Below are positions 20,171 through 28,684 of a stretch of 64,000 nt of DNA, piece by piece. The stretch covers positions 62,001 to 126,000 of the forward strand of contig NZ_CP138332.1 in the NCBI RefSeq assembly GCF_033955345.1, written 5' to 3'. The DNA is from Sphingobacterium bambusae (GTDB lineage: Bacteria; Bacteroidota; Bacteroidia; Sphingobacteriales; Sphingobacteriaceae). The first letter of the stretch is position 1. Every line of letters begins with the position of its first letter. The position numbers were made by a program, and so were the translations under genes. The notes under the pieces are model-generated. The model was not told where the DNA came from. It searched no databases and saw nothing but the letters and a program-made list of their open reading frames with translations.

Positions 20171-20201
20171 CAAATCTAGGAAAATTCTTTTAAAGAACAA
20201 A
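20171..20201 (-). promoter_or_regulatory. Promoter of the rimP-nusA-infB operon
   Basis: Minus strand: TTTG, exactly 19 bases, TAGATTTG. This is a full match to the Bacteroidota housekeeping promoter. Transcription would start near 20165, just before the hairpin at 20131-20160 and about 58 bases before rimP. Confidence 0.75.
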
Positions 20202-20209
20202 ATAAATCA

Positions 20210-20983
20210 TCATTTATTGTCCACCACCGCACTAATCGTCTTCTGCATCTGTGCCATCATCGAAGTCAACGTTTCCATCGTAGGCTCTGGGCTCGGCTCA
20301 GGCAAAGCTGTGCTGATGAAAGCTTTAGCCTTCCACACCTCAATGATATCAGGCGTTTGCACCCAATATGCGTCATAAGATTTGTTATCCGAAACCAGCT
20401 TCAATCCCTTATCCTCTTTAAACTTCTGCCCGATGCGCTTATACACTACACCATCCTCTTTGGAAACAACTACATAGGTCTGCCCCACCTTAATATCATG
20501 CCAGTTTTCAACATATTCCGCAATAATAATGCTTCCAGAAGGCAGTGGTAACATGGAATCGCCTTTGATTTCAAAAGCCCTGTAGCTACCTTGATTAAAC
20601 ATCGGCAACGAAAATTTAGGTAATTCCGCCACATACTCGGGATCACCGTAACCATTTAGATAACCCGCGCTCGCTTTCACCGGAACTAACTCGATATTTT
20701 CGCGATCTTGGCTATCCACCGTTACGCTCAAGATACGCAAGTTGGATGCGTTGCTTCTTGGCGTTGGGCGCCATTTGTCATCGATTTGGTCGTGCGCCAG
20801 CTCATCCATCGTCAAGTCATAAAATTCAGCTATCTTTTTTAGCAACTCATACTTCGGTTCTGCACGATCTTCCTCATACGCACCTACAGAGGCCCTTTTG
20901 ATCTCCATGGCATCCGCAAATTGCTGCTGTGTTAGTCCTTTTTTTTTCCTTAAAAACTTAAGATTGGAGGCGATATTTGACAT
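20210..20983 (-). CDS. LexA-like repressor: XRE-type HTH with S24 peptidase domain
   Basis: 257 residues. Residues 5-60 are a helix-turn-helix of the XRE/Cro type (LTQQQFADAMEIKRASVGAYEEDRAEP). Residues 100-235 are an S24 peptidase domain of the LexA/CI kind: a likely cleavage bond Ala106-Gly107 in VKASAGYL, the nucleophile Ser143 in KGDSMLP, and the general base Lys182 in VVYKRIG. All three parts needed for self-cleavage are present, so it could be inactivated by DNA damage or another signal. It is transcribed divergently from a GIY-YIG-like gene; inverted repeats between them are candidate operators. It is not the classic LexA, whose HTH is winged. Targets are inferred only from position. 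Confidence 0.85.
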   Translation of the reverse strand: MSNIASNLKFLRKKKGLTQQQFADAMEIKRASVGAYEEDRAEPKYELLKKIAEFYDLTMDELAHDQIDDKWRPTPRSNASNLRILSVTVDSQDRENIELVPVKASAGYLNGYGDPEYVAELPKFSLPMFNQGSYRAFEIKGDSMLPLPSGSIIIAEYVENWHDIKVGQTYVVVSKEDGVVYKRIGQKFKEDKGLKLVSDNKSYDAYWVQTPDIIEVWKAKAFISTALPEPSPEPTMETLTSMMAQMQKTISAVVDNK

Positions 20984-21007
20984 ATTTTTATTAAAAAATT
21001 TTAAAAA

Positions 21008-21045
21008 ACTAATTTTATTAGTATTATTGTGCCAATAAAATTAGT
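21008..21045. promoter_or_regulatory. Candidate operator between S24 repressor and GIY-YIG-like gene
   Basis: A perfect 12-bp inverted repeat: ACTAATTTTATT at 21008-21019 and AATAAAATTAGT at 21034-21045. The left arm is part of a smaller repeat ACTAAT-TTT-ATTAGT (21008-21022). ATTAGTA recurs at 21017, 21040 and 21071. A near-consensus -7 box for the rightward gene, TATTATTG at 21022-21029, sits inside the repeat. Autoregulation by the S24 protein is inferred. Confidence 0.5.
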
Positions 21046-21063
21046 AATTAAGATTGATATCAC

Positions 21064-21095
21064 CAAATATATTAGTAGATAGATAAGGAATTAAA
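21064..21095 (-). promoter_or_regulatory. Probable promoter of the S24 repressor gene
   Basis: Minus strand: TTTA, 20 bases, TATATTTG (perfect -7 box). It ends 2 bases from the start codon of the divergent gene. Transcripts would carry the inverted repeats at 21008-21045 in their leader. Confidence 0.5.
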
Positions 21096-21096
21096 C

Positions 21097-21417
21097 ATGG
21101 AAAAGCACACCGTATACATCGTCACAGACAGCAATCGTACCTATTTAGAGGTGGGGCATTGCACAGACATCAACATGCGTTTAGCAGAAATAAGAAATGC
21201 ATCATCAGCCCTATTTGGTAACGCGCCAAAACTGAGCAATGTAGTATATATGGCTTTTTTTGAAAGCAAGGAGAAGGCAGAAGCCCACAAAACACAGCTG
21301 CAACATTTCACCCGTATGCAGCGCGAGAAAATCATCCGTTTAAAAAACCCCAATTGGTTAAACCTTTACGCGATGCCTACAGCGACAGCAAATAAAAAAG
21401 TCGTTGTTTATGCCTAA
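21097..21417 (+). CDS. Small GIY-YIG-like protein with degenerate active site
   Basis: 106 residues. The order of blocks matches small GIY-YIG nucleases of the UPF0213/YhbQ type: VYIVTD at 6-11 in place of the first strand, LEVGHCTDINMRLAEIR in place of YIGxTxDLxxRLxxH, a strand VVYMAFFESKEKAEAHK, and a final RMQREKIIRLKNPNWLNLY. The YIG triplet reads EVG, while the helix Arg (MRL) is retained. The catalytic Tyr residues are therefore partly missing, and activity is doubtful; it could bind DNA without cutting. It lies divergent from the S24 repressor, which may control it. The family assignment is from pattern alone. Confidence 0.6.
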   Translation: MEKHTVYIVTDSNRTYLEVGHCTDINMRLAEIRNASSALFGNAPKLSNVVYMAFFESKEKAEAHKTQLQHFTRMQREKIIRLKNPNWLNLYAMPTATANKKVVVYA

Positions 21418-21433
21418 AGCTAAACAACGACCT
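21394..21433 (-). terminator. Terminator of the 1048-residue gene, inside the GIY-YIG-like coding end
   Basis: Arms GTCGTTGTTTA (21400-21410) and TAAACAACGAC (21421-21431) around a 10-base loop. On the minus strand the hairpin is followed by TTTTTT. It ends transcription coming from the convergent gene at 21481 and overlaps the last codons of the plus-strand gene. Confidence 0.75.
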
Positions 21434-21480
21434 TTAACAACCTTACCCTAAATAACCAACCGCACTGTCCAATAGTTGGA

Positions 21481-24400
21481 CTACCAGCCCGGCATAAAGT
21501 TTAATCCGAAGGTACCAAACTGTGTCCGCGAACGAATAAACGGCACGGCATAATAAGGCTCAATTATCATGGCACCAAAGAGATTAACGCGCATCGACAC
21601 GCCCGCACTGAAAACAGGCACCCGATAGTTCTTATCATACCCCATGATTGGCGCGCCTGATTCGTCAACAATCGGCTGATTGTTAATATCCGTTTGCTGT
21701 ACGACAGGTTTCTTATCGAGGCTACTTACAATGATATTGCCTTTGTTCCAGGCCAAGCCCGCATCGAAGAATAGATTGAGATCAGAAAAAAGAAAGCCCG
21801 ATTTCACCGCCGCTAATTTCTCTGGACCAGTAAAGGGCAAACGAATCTCAAAGTTACCAACGAGCACACGTGCACCCATTAAATCATTAAAAGAAAGATT
21901 ACCTACCTTCTCTGGGGTTAGGTTATCAAAACCACGAATAAAAAACGGATAACCTATATAGTTTCCACGGAGACGATTTTCATCCGTACCAGATCGAATG
22001 TAGGAGTACGCGCGCGCCGCGATTGTGACCGGCTTCAACCGTAGGTATCGTCTTAAATCAATGGTATAAGCAGTAAAATCCAGATCACCTATATACTGGG
22101 CTACCCCAAGGCGATATCGAAAGCCGTCCAGCGGAGCGGCCATACCAAAAGTGGATTTATCACCGACAAAAGAAGCACTGGCCTGTTGCACACTCAATGG
22201 ATCTAGATTTCCAAAACCCAAAGCTGCAGCCTCTGCACTTGAAAGACGTTCACGATCGCCATAGTTGAAAAAATAACTTTGACGCCATTTCTCCGCACGG
22301 TAACCATAGCGAGCCACCGCACCACCAATTTCAAAGCGATGGTACCGATTAAACGGATAGGCAACAAAGGCATCCAATTGGGTTTCAAACTGGCGAATAA
22401 TATAGTCATTGATAACAACCTCCTCGCCATTGCCTAGATCTTCGCGATCAAAAGCACGGAAACCATATCGATAAGGAATATGGGAAATAGATCCACCCCA
22501 GTTCCAACGGCTCTTTTGGTTCACATAAGCCACTTGTCCACCGAAATCATATATCTCGCCATTTATGTTAAGCGTTGTGAAAATCTGGTTGTAGCCCAAG
22601 ATATCGGAGAAACTACCGAAAACACCACCCGCCATACCGGCACCGTAGCGAGAACCTACGGTCATGCCGACGCCCGTATTGGCCAAATAATCCAACTTGA
22701 ATTTCGACCGGTATGGGATCGGGCGAATCTGCGACTCAGCAATGCGCTCATAGCGGTTAAAATTCTGCAAGTTTGTATTCACCACATTGACACCACGATT
22801 GACATCCGGCGGCAACATCGCGGCAGCAAAGTCTACCGATGTCGCGTCTACCAGTTTTGCCTCAAATTCCGAGGCCTTCGCTTTATAGACATTGTACTGA
22901 TTACCTTTAAAGTAAGAATAGACGATATCATCATCATTGGAAATGCTCATGGCTGGAGAGTACTCCGTGATACCACTGATCCCTGTAAAATAATCCGTCA
23001 TCTGCTCCACGGCCAAGGTGCTCCGTGAATAGCGAAACATATTGCGATAGCCATCGCCATTGGAAAGGAAGTAAACATAAGATCCATCTCCTGAAAAATG
23101 TGGATTCAGATTATTAGCCCCCGGAAACACAGGAATATTCGAAATCTCCTTCGTATCCACATTTAACAGCGCCAACCCCATAGGAATATCTACCGACCGC
23201 GTGTCGCTCTCATAGGCTACCCGATCTGTACTGAAAACTATAAGCTTCCCATCAGGCGAATAACTAGGCTGAAAGTCAGCATACTTATCGTTGGTTAGCT
23301 GCACCAGCTCCTTAGTTTTCAAGTTATATGTATAAATATCACTCTGCCCCTCCTTCAACCCAGAGAAAGCAACATGGTCGCCATCCGGAGAAAAGCTGAT
23401 GTTCGTAAATTCGTAGATGTCGCCCATAGCCTGAACAGTTAATACCTTTCCGGTTTTGACGTCAATCACCATCAGCTTATTTTTCCCTTCACTAAACACA
23501 CTAAAGGCAAATCGCTTGCTATCTGCCGAAAAATCGCCCGCAGACTCTAAGTAGCTAAACTCGTCAATATCCTTGTTTGTCATGCGACTACCCAGCTTCC
23601 TGATGACCTGCCCGGTATACGCATCGGCCAAAAACAGGTCAATGCCGAAAAGATCCTTCTCCGACATAAAGGCGACGTACTTTCCGTCCGGCGATATAGC
23701 CGGTGCGACATTCATGCGGCCGCCATTGTTAGCCGTGATCAACGGCTGTCCAATAGGTCGAGAAACCGTATCCTTATTTAAACCTTTAAAGGTAGTTTCC
23801 ATGCTGTTGCGCCACAAGGTCGACATGGTTTGGGCGTCGTAGCCGAAAACACGCTTCATCGCTATTTCATAGCCATATTTAGCGGTCTCCAAAAACATCG
23901 GCATAATCACCGTATCGCCATAAGTTGCGCCAACGTAAGCTAGAAAAGCCTGCCCATACCGGTATGGAAAATAAGCGTAGGATTGCTCGGTCAGTTGTTT
24001 GAGCGAGGGAATATCCTTGCGTGCGTAGGCATCGCGCATCCACATCGCGGTGAAGGCATCTTTTTTACCGATAGAAAGATACTCCGCCATACCTTCCACC
24101 ATCCAGAGGGGAATGTTTGCTACACTTTCCAGCCGCGTGGTATCCTTGCCTTCCATCAACACACGATACTGGAACGCGTGCACCATCTCGTGACCCAAGA
24201 CGTGGCGTGTTTGTTGGTTAATCTGCATAACAGGCATCACAACGCGCTGCTTGAAAGCCTCCGTAACACCACCCGTTCCCACAGAAATCTCGCCGGAAAT
24301 TGCAGTGGTTTGTTGAAACTCGGGATGGTTATTATAGATGATGATGGGATTTTTACGCAAAAAAGTATCTTGAAATACCTGCTGGTGCATGCCGTACCAA

Positions 24401-24627
24401 ACCTCAGCTTCCTTCGAAAGCCATTTAACAAGGCTGTCATTCTTGAGGTAACTATACATTTCGAAATGTGGTGTTTCTTTCACTTCGAAGTTCAGCTTTT
24501 TGTAGCGCATTTTATTCTGTCCGAAATATTGCGCTTTGGTCAGTGCGGGCAGCAACATCCCCAACAGGCACAGCGCTAAAACAGTGAACTTAAGCCTGGT
24601 TTGGCACCATTCAAGGATAGTATTCAT
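21481..24627 (-). CDS. Outer-membrane protein: zinc-peptidase-like domain, beta-propeller and barrel
   Basis: 1048 residues. A signal peptide (residues 1-32) is followed by a peptidase-MA-like domain with HEMVH at 146-150, the zinc motif of gluzincins. Residues about 300-600 contain repeats of the TolB/PD40 type (ISPDGKYVAFMSEKD, FSPDGDHVAFSGL, YSPDGKLIVFSTD). The last about 400 residues are rich in alternating strands and end in aromatic GLNFMPGW, as in a BamA-like surface-antigen barrel. The protein is thus probably anchored in the outer membrane with periplasmic or surface-exposed protease and propeller parts. The function is unknown. It begins 41 bases after the PBP1A gene on the same strand but has its own -7 box (24648-24655). 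Confidence 0.75.
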   Translation of the reverse strand: MNTILEWCQTRLKFTVLALCLLGMLLPALTKAQYFGQNKMRYKKLNFEVKETPHFEMYSYLKNDSLVKWLSKEAEVWYGMHQQVFQDTFLRKNPIIIYNNHPEFQQTTAISGEISVGTGGVTEAFKQRVVMPVMQINQQTRHVLGHEMVHAFQYRVLMEGKDTTRLESVANIPLWMVEGMAEYLSIGKKDAFTAMWMRDAYARKDIPSLKQLTEQSYAYFPYRYGQAFLAYVGATYGDTVIMPMFLETAKYGYEIAMKRVFGYDAQTMSTLWRNSMETTFKGLNKDTVSRPIGQPLITANNGGRMNVAPAISPDGKYVAFMSEKDLFGIDLFLADAYTGQVIRKLGSRMTNKDIDEFSYLESAGDFSADSKRFAFSVFSEGKNKLMVIDVKTGKVLTVQAMGDIYEFTNISFSPDGDHVAFSGLKEGQSDIYTYNLKTKELVQLTNDKYADFQPSYSPDGKLIVFSTDRVAYESDTRSVDIPMGLALLNVDTKEISNIPVFPGANNLNPHFSGDGSYVYFLSNGDGYRNMFRYSRSTLAVEQMTDYFTGISGITEYSPAMSISNDDDIVYSYFKGNQYNVYKAKASEFEAKLVDATSVDFAAAMLPPDVNRGVNVVNTNLQNFNRYERIAESQIRPIPYRSKFKLDYLANTGVGMTVGSRYGAGMAGGVFGSFSDILGYNQIFTTLNINGEIYDFGGQVAYVNQKSRWNWGGSISHIPYRYGFRAFDREDLGNGEEVVINDYIIRQFETQLDAFVAYPFNRYHRFEIGGAVARYGYRAEKWRQSYFFNYGDRERLSSAEAAALGFGNLDPLSVQQASASFVGDKSTFGMAAPLDGFRYRLGVAQYIGDLDFTAYTIDLRRYLRLKPVTIAARAYSYIRSGTDENRLRGNYIGYPFFIRGFDNLTPEKVGNLSFNDLMGARVLVGNFEIRLPFTGPEKLAAVKSGFLFSDLNLFFDAGLAWNKGNIIVSSLDKKPVVQQTDINNQPIVDESGAPIMGYDKNYRVPVFSAGVSMRVNLFGAMIIEPYYAVPFIRSRTQFGTFGLNFMPGW

Positions 24628-24647
24628 AATAAACGATTAGTTCTTAT

Positions 24648-24655
24648 CAAAAGTA
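24648..24655 (-). promoter_or_regulatory. -7 box upstream of the protease/propeller/barrel gene
   Basis: Minus strand TACTTTTG fits TAnnTTTG, 20 bases before the ATG. No -33 box is evident. Confidence 0.4.
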
Positions 24656-24667
24656 AGAAATATGTAT

Positions 24668-26980
24668 CTAAAATTCAGTATCTGTTGTTTCGGTCTGCTC
24701 TACGCCCTCTCCTTCAAAAATTGGCTCAAGTTCCTCATCGATCGCGGTGCTATCTGAAGGCGCGGAAATCACGATACGCGGACTTGGACAATTATATTTT
24801 TTTGTAATCTCTACTTTAGCTGCTGGATACTCGCCAAAGGTCACCCCCAACTCAGGGTGCCTATATAGCTCCTCCATAAAAAGAGCATAGATCGGCAAAG
24901 CCGTTTTCGAGCCCTCTCCTGTATGCGAATTTTTGAAATGCACGCTCTGCTCGTCGCAGCCTACCCACACACCAGCAACCAAATCTTTGGTCAATCCCAT
25001 ATACCAGCCATCGACATAATCCGAAGAAGTACCAGTTTTGCCTCCAATTTGGTTATTTTTCTGGAACAAATCCCATTCCCATAATGCTTGCGATGTACCA
25101 CCTGGTTCCTCAATTGTTCCACGCAACATGTAGGTCATCAACCAGGCATCCTGCGGATCGACCACCTGCTTTTGCTTCGTCTCGAATGAAGTCAACAACT
25201 TACCATCATTATCATAGATCGCCGAGACCAATAGAGGTTCTAGACGTTTGCCTTCGTTCATAAAGGTTGCATAAGCATTCACCATTTCAAAAACCGAAAC
25301 ATCATTAGAACCCAAACCTACGGAAGGCACCGACTCCAAATGACTATTTATACCACAACGATGCGCAGTTTCTACAATCTTATCCCAACCTACATCGCGC
25401 GTAATCTGTGCCGTGATGGTATTTAAAGAACGAGCCATAGCCCAACGAAGCGACATATTACGATGTGAAAAACTCCAATCTGCATTTTTAGGCTCCCAAA
25501 CCTCTTTTTCACCTTTTTTATTTACGAAATCCAAACGCACAGGTTTATCCTCATAAGTATCACAAGGAGCCATACCACTTTCTAAAGCCGTGAGGTAAAC
25601 AAAAGGTTTAAATGTAGATCCTGCCTGACGCTTTGCTTGGTTAACATGATCAAATTTATAGTAGCGGTGATTAATACCACCCACCCACACTTTAATCTTA
25701 CCGTTGTAAGGATCCATAGCCATTAAGCCGGTATTAAGCATGGTGATATAATGCTTCAAGGAATCCATCGTAGACATTTCCACTTCCTCTTCGCCATCCC
25801 AAGTGAAGATGCGCATCTTTTTAGGCTCCCCTAACTTCGCAAAAACCGCTTCCTCATTTTTATATTTTTCCATGAGTGACGCATATATAGGCAGCTTGCG
25901 CACCCTATCCTCCAAGAAATTAGGCAGTATATTACCACTCTTATCGCGCCAAGGCAATTCGTCGCCCCAAGTATTGTCCAACCGGCGCTGCAACTCTTTC
26001 ATTTGCGAGGCAACCACATCTTCAGCAATCTTTTGCATCCGTGAGTCAATGGTTGTGTATATTTTAAGTCCAGCGGTATGAATATCGATATCATGTTCTT
26101 CGCTCCACTTCTCCAACCATTTTTCAACTGCCGATCGCAGGTAAGAATCGTTATTGCTTCGCGCCTCTTGATTGTTCAGGTTTAGCTGCAATGGTTCTTT
26201 TGAAAAAGACTCCAATTGTCCCTTGGAAATATAACCCTCCTTTTGCATCTGGCCGAGCACCACATTTCGCCGCACAAGCGAAGTTTTAGGATTTCGTATG
26301 GGATTGTACAAGGTCGTACCCTTCAGCATACCAACCAAAACCGCGGCTTCAGTAGCCTTGAGGTCTTTCGGGTGTTTGTTAAAATAACGTACCGCTGCCG
26401 ATTTTATACCGTAGGCGTTATTACTGAAAGAAACCGTATTGAGATACATCGTCACGATCTCTTTCTTTTGATACTTACTTTCCAGCTTATAGGCCGTCAT
26501 CCATTCCTTAAATTTGGTGACACCCATTCGGATTCCTGGGATTTTACCCAATAAACCTTGCGCTTGGTTGTAGCGCGTTCTGTACAGGTTTTTAGCTAAT
26601 TGTTGGGTAATGGTGCTAGCACCTCTTGGGTCGCCCTTCAAGGTAGAAACTGCACTGGAAAAAAGTCCAATAAAATCAATACCGTGATGCTTATAGAATC
26701 GAACATCTTCTGTTGCGATCAGCGCGTTGAGTACATTCTCCGAAATACTATCATAACTAACCGGATCACGATCTTCTTCAAAGTAGCGACCAATCAACAC
26801 CGAATCTGCGGTGTACAATTCGGACGAAACGTTCAAGGTGGGCATGAAAATATCGCGCTGCGTTGGCGAATAACCAAAGAGCCACAGGAAGTTAAGCTGC
26901 ACCGCACATACAATAATAATAAGGCTGTAAATCGCAATTAAAAGATAGCGCAGAATTTTGTTTTTAACCCTTCTAAACAT
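24668..26980 (-). CDS. mrcA: Penicillin-binding protein 1A (bifunctional transglycosylase/transpeptidase)
   Basis: 770 residues from ATG 26980; a TTG 45 bases upstream keeps the frame open but precedes no conserved sequence, so the ATG before FRRVKNKILRYLL is preferred. One transmembrane helix near the N-terminus is followed by the GT51 glycosyltransferase domain (IATEDVRFYKHHGIDFIGL, GASTITQQLAKNLY) and the transpeptidase domain with active-site region SLNTITAQ after RQAGSTFKPFVYLTAL, and KTGTSSDYVDGWY. The transpeptidase SxxK is STFK. It polymerises and cross-links peptidoglycan. It may be co-transcribed with the downstream outer-membrane protein gene. Confidence 0.93.
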   Translation of the reverse strand: MFRRVKNKILRYLLIAIYSLIIIVCAVQLNFLWLFGYSPTQRDIFMPTLNVSSELYTADSVLIGRYFEEDRDPVSYDSISENVLNALIATEDVRFYKHHGIDFIGLFSSAVSTLKGDPRGASTITQQLAKNLYRTRYNQAQGLLGKIPGIRMGVTKFKEWMTAYKLESKYQKKEIVTMYLNTVSFSNNAYGIKSAAVRYFNKHPKDLKATEAAVLVGMLKGTTLYNPIRNPKTSLVRRNVVLGQMQKEGYISKGQLESFSKEPLQLNLNNQEARSNNDSYLRSAVEKWLEKWSEEHDIDIHTAGLKIYTTIDSRMQKIAEDVVASQMKELQRRLDNTWGDELPWRDKSGNILPNFLEDRVRKLPIYASLMEKYKNEEAVFAKLGEPKKMRIFTWDGEEEVEMSTMDSLKHYITMLNTGLMAMDPYNGKIKVWVGGINHRYYKFDHVNQAKRQAGSTFKPFVYLTALESGMAPCDTYEDKPVRLDFVNKKGEKEVWEPKNADWSFSHRNMSLRWAMARSLNTITAQITRDVGWDKIVETAHRCGINSHLESVPSVGLGSNDVSVFEMVNAYATFMNEGKRLEPLLVSAIYDNDGKLLTSFETKQKQVVDPQDAWLMTYMLRGTIEEPGGTSQALWEWDLFQKNNQIGGKTGTSSDYVDGWYMGLTKDLVAGVWVGCDEQSVHFKNSHTGEGSKTALPIYALFMEELYRHPELGVTFGEYPAAKVEITKKYNCPSPRIVISAPSDSTAIDEELEPIFEGEGVEQTETTDTEF

Positions 26981-27202
26981 ACGGTAAAGATGAAAATTGT
27001 TTTTCGAAAAACAGGCATACGCCAAAAAAAAACGAAGATGCTGTTTTGAAATTAACTAATTTTAACATTTCATGGCATGGCCAATTGGTCGCGAGATTTT
27101 TACATACTTAACAAAAATTGTACCTAAAAATTTCAACATATGCTTTTTTATTCCCTCATATAAATAATTTACGTATTTTTACGTTCGAAAATTTGTGCAG
27201 CA

Positions 27203-28666
27203 ATGTTAAAACAAACACTACAGCAAAAGTTACTACAAAAGCTTTCGCCTCAACAAATACAATTTATCAAATTGCTTCAGGTGCCTACCGTATCCCTAGA
27301 TGCCCGCATCAAAGAGGAATTGGAGGAAAACCCCGCGTTGGAAGACGGCAGCCTAACCAACATGAATGATCCTGTCGAAGAATATCCCGACCGTGATCCT
27401 GACGATAACTACGAAAGTGAAAGTACCGAATACGAAGAAGAATTTAGCGTAGACGAATATATACAGGAAGACGATTACAGTGACTATTCGGGCAGCTACA
27501 GCGGCGACGATGACGATGATCGCAAAGAGATTCCGATTGCTATACAGGACTCTTTTTTCGAAACATTACAGAACCAGCTTGACTTATTGGCCTTATCCAA
27601 CCATGACTACCTTGTTGGACAGCAGATCATAGGAAGCTTGGACGATGATGGTTATCTACGTCGTCCGACATTATCGTTGATCGACGATTTGGCCTTCTCA
27701 CAAAACGTGAATGTGAGCGAAACGGAGGTGGAATCTATCTTGAAAATCATCCAAGATTTCGAACCAGCAGGTATTGGAGCACGCGATCTACAAGAATGTC
27801 TACTCATTCAATTGCGCAAGAAAGATGTCAACAATCCTATAATCGCACAAGCCATCAAGGTCGTTCAGAACTTCTTAGAAGAATTTACGAAAAAACATTA
27901 CGACAAGATTGAAAAGCAGTTGGGTGTAGACTCCAGTGAGCTAAAAGACATTATCAATGAGATTCTTAAGCTGAATCCTAAACCCGGCGATTCCGGATCC
28001 GCCGCAGGCAAACAGCTGCATATTATCCCGGATTTCCATATCAGCAACAATGACGGTGTGCTGCACCTTACATTAAATGGAAGGAATGCACCTGAGCTAC
28101 GTGTTTCGCGTTCGTATCAAGAAATGTTCGAGCACTACGAAAAGGCAGAAAAAAACGACAAGAAGATGAAGGAAGCCGTGCAGTTTGTGAAACAGAAACT
28201 GGATTCGGCGAAATGGTTTATCGACGCGATCAAGCAACGCCAACAAACCTTGCTAAAGACTATGAATGCCATTATGGAATACCAATATGAGTATTTTCTA
28301 ACCGGTGACGAAAGACTACTTAGACCGATGATATTGAAGGATATAGCAGACCGTATTGAAATGGATATTTCTACCGTATCGCGGGTTGCCAATTCCAAAT
28401 ATGTGCAAACAGAGTTCGGCACCTTCCTGCTCAAGTCATTCTTCTCGGAAGCTATTCAAACCGATTCGGGAGAAGAGGTATCCAACAAAGAAGTCAAGAA
28501 AATACTGGAAGAATGTATCAGTAATGAAGATAAACGCAAGCCTTTGGCTGATGAAAAATTGACGGAAATACTGAAAGACAAGGGCTATACCATTGCCCGA
28601 CGAACGGTAGCCAAATACCGCGAGGCGATGAACATTCCCGTTGCGAGACTAAGAAAGGAGCTTTAA
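27203..28666 (+). CDS. rpoN: RNA polymerase sigma-54 factor
   Basis: 487 residues. The N-terminal activator-interacting region (residues 1-48) is Gln/Leu-rich (LQQKLLQKLSPQQIQFIKLLQ, here spanning several short blocks). Residues about 55-107 form a very acidic linker. The core-binding and DNA-binding domains follow, ending with the RpoN box ARRTVAKYRE at about 465-474. Sigma-54 directs polymerase to -24/-12 promoters that need AAA+ activators; none of those activators is in this window. The stop codon is embedded in the downstream terminator. Confidence 0.96.
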   Translation: MLKQTLQQKLLQKLSPQQIQFIKLLQVPTVSLDARIKEELEENPALEDGSLTNMNDPVEEYPDRDPDDNYESESTEYEEEFSVDEYIQEDDYSDYSGSYSGDDDDDRKEIPIAIQDSFFETLQNQLDLLALSNHDYLVGQQIIGSLDDDGYLRRPTLSLIDDLAFSQNVNVSETEVESILKIIQDFEPAGIGARDLQECLLIQLRKKDVNNPIIAQAIKVVQNFLEEFTKKHYDKIEKQLGVDSSELKDIINEILKLNPKPGDSGSAAGKQLHIIPDFHISNNDGVLHLTLNGRNAPELRVSRSYQEMFEHYEKAEKNDKKMKEAVQFVKQKLDSAKWFIDAIKQRQQTLLKTMNAIMEYQYEYFLTGDERLLRPMILKDIADRIEMDISTVSRVANSKYVQTEFGTFLLKSFFSEAIQTDSGEEVSNKEVKKILEECISNEDKRKPLADEKLTEILKDKGYTIARRTVAKYREAMNIPVARLRKEL

Positions 28667-28678
28667 GCTCCTTTTTTT
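28654..28678 (+). terminator. Terminator overlapping the rpoN stop codon
   Basis: Arms AAAGGAGC and GCTCCTTT around TTTAA, which contains the rpoN stop, followed by a T-run. Confidence 0.7.
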
Positions 28679-28684
28679 ATGCCC

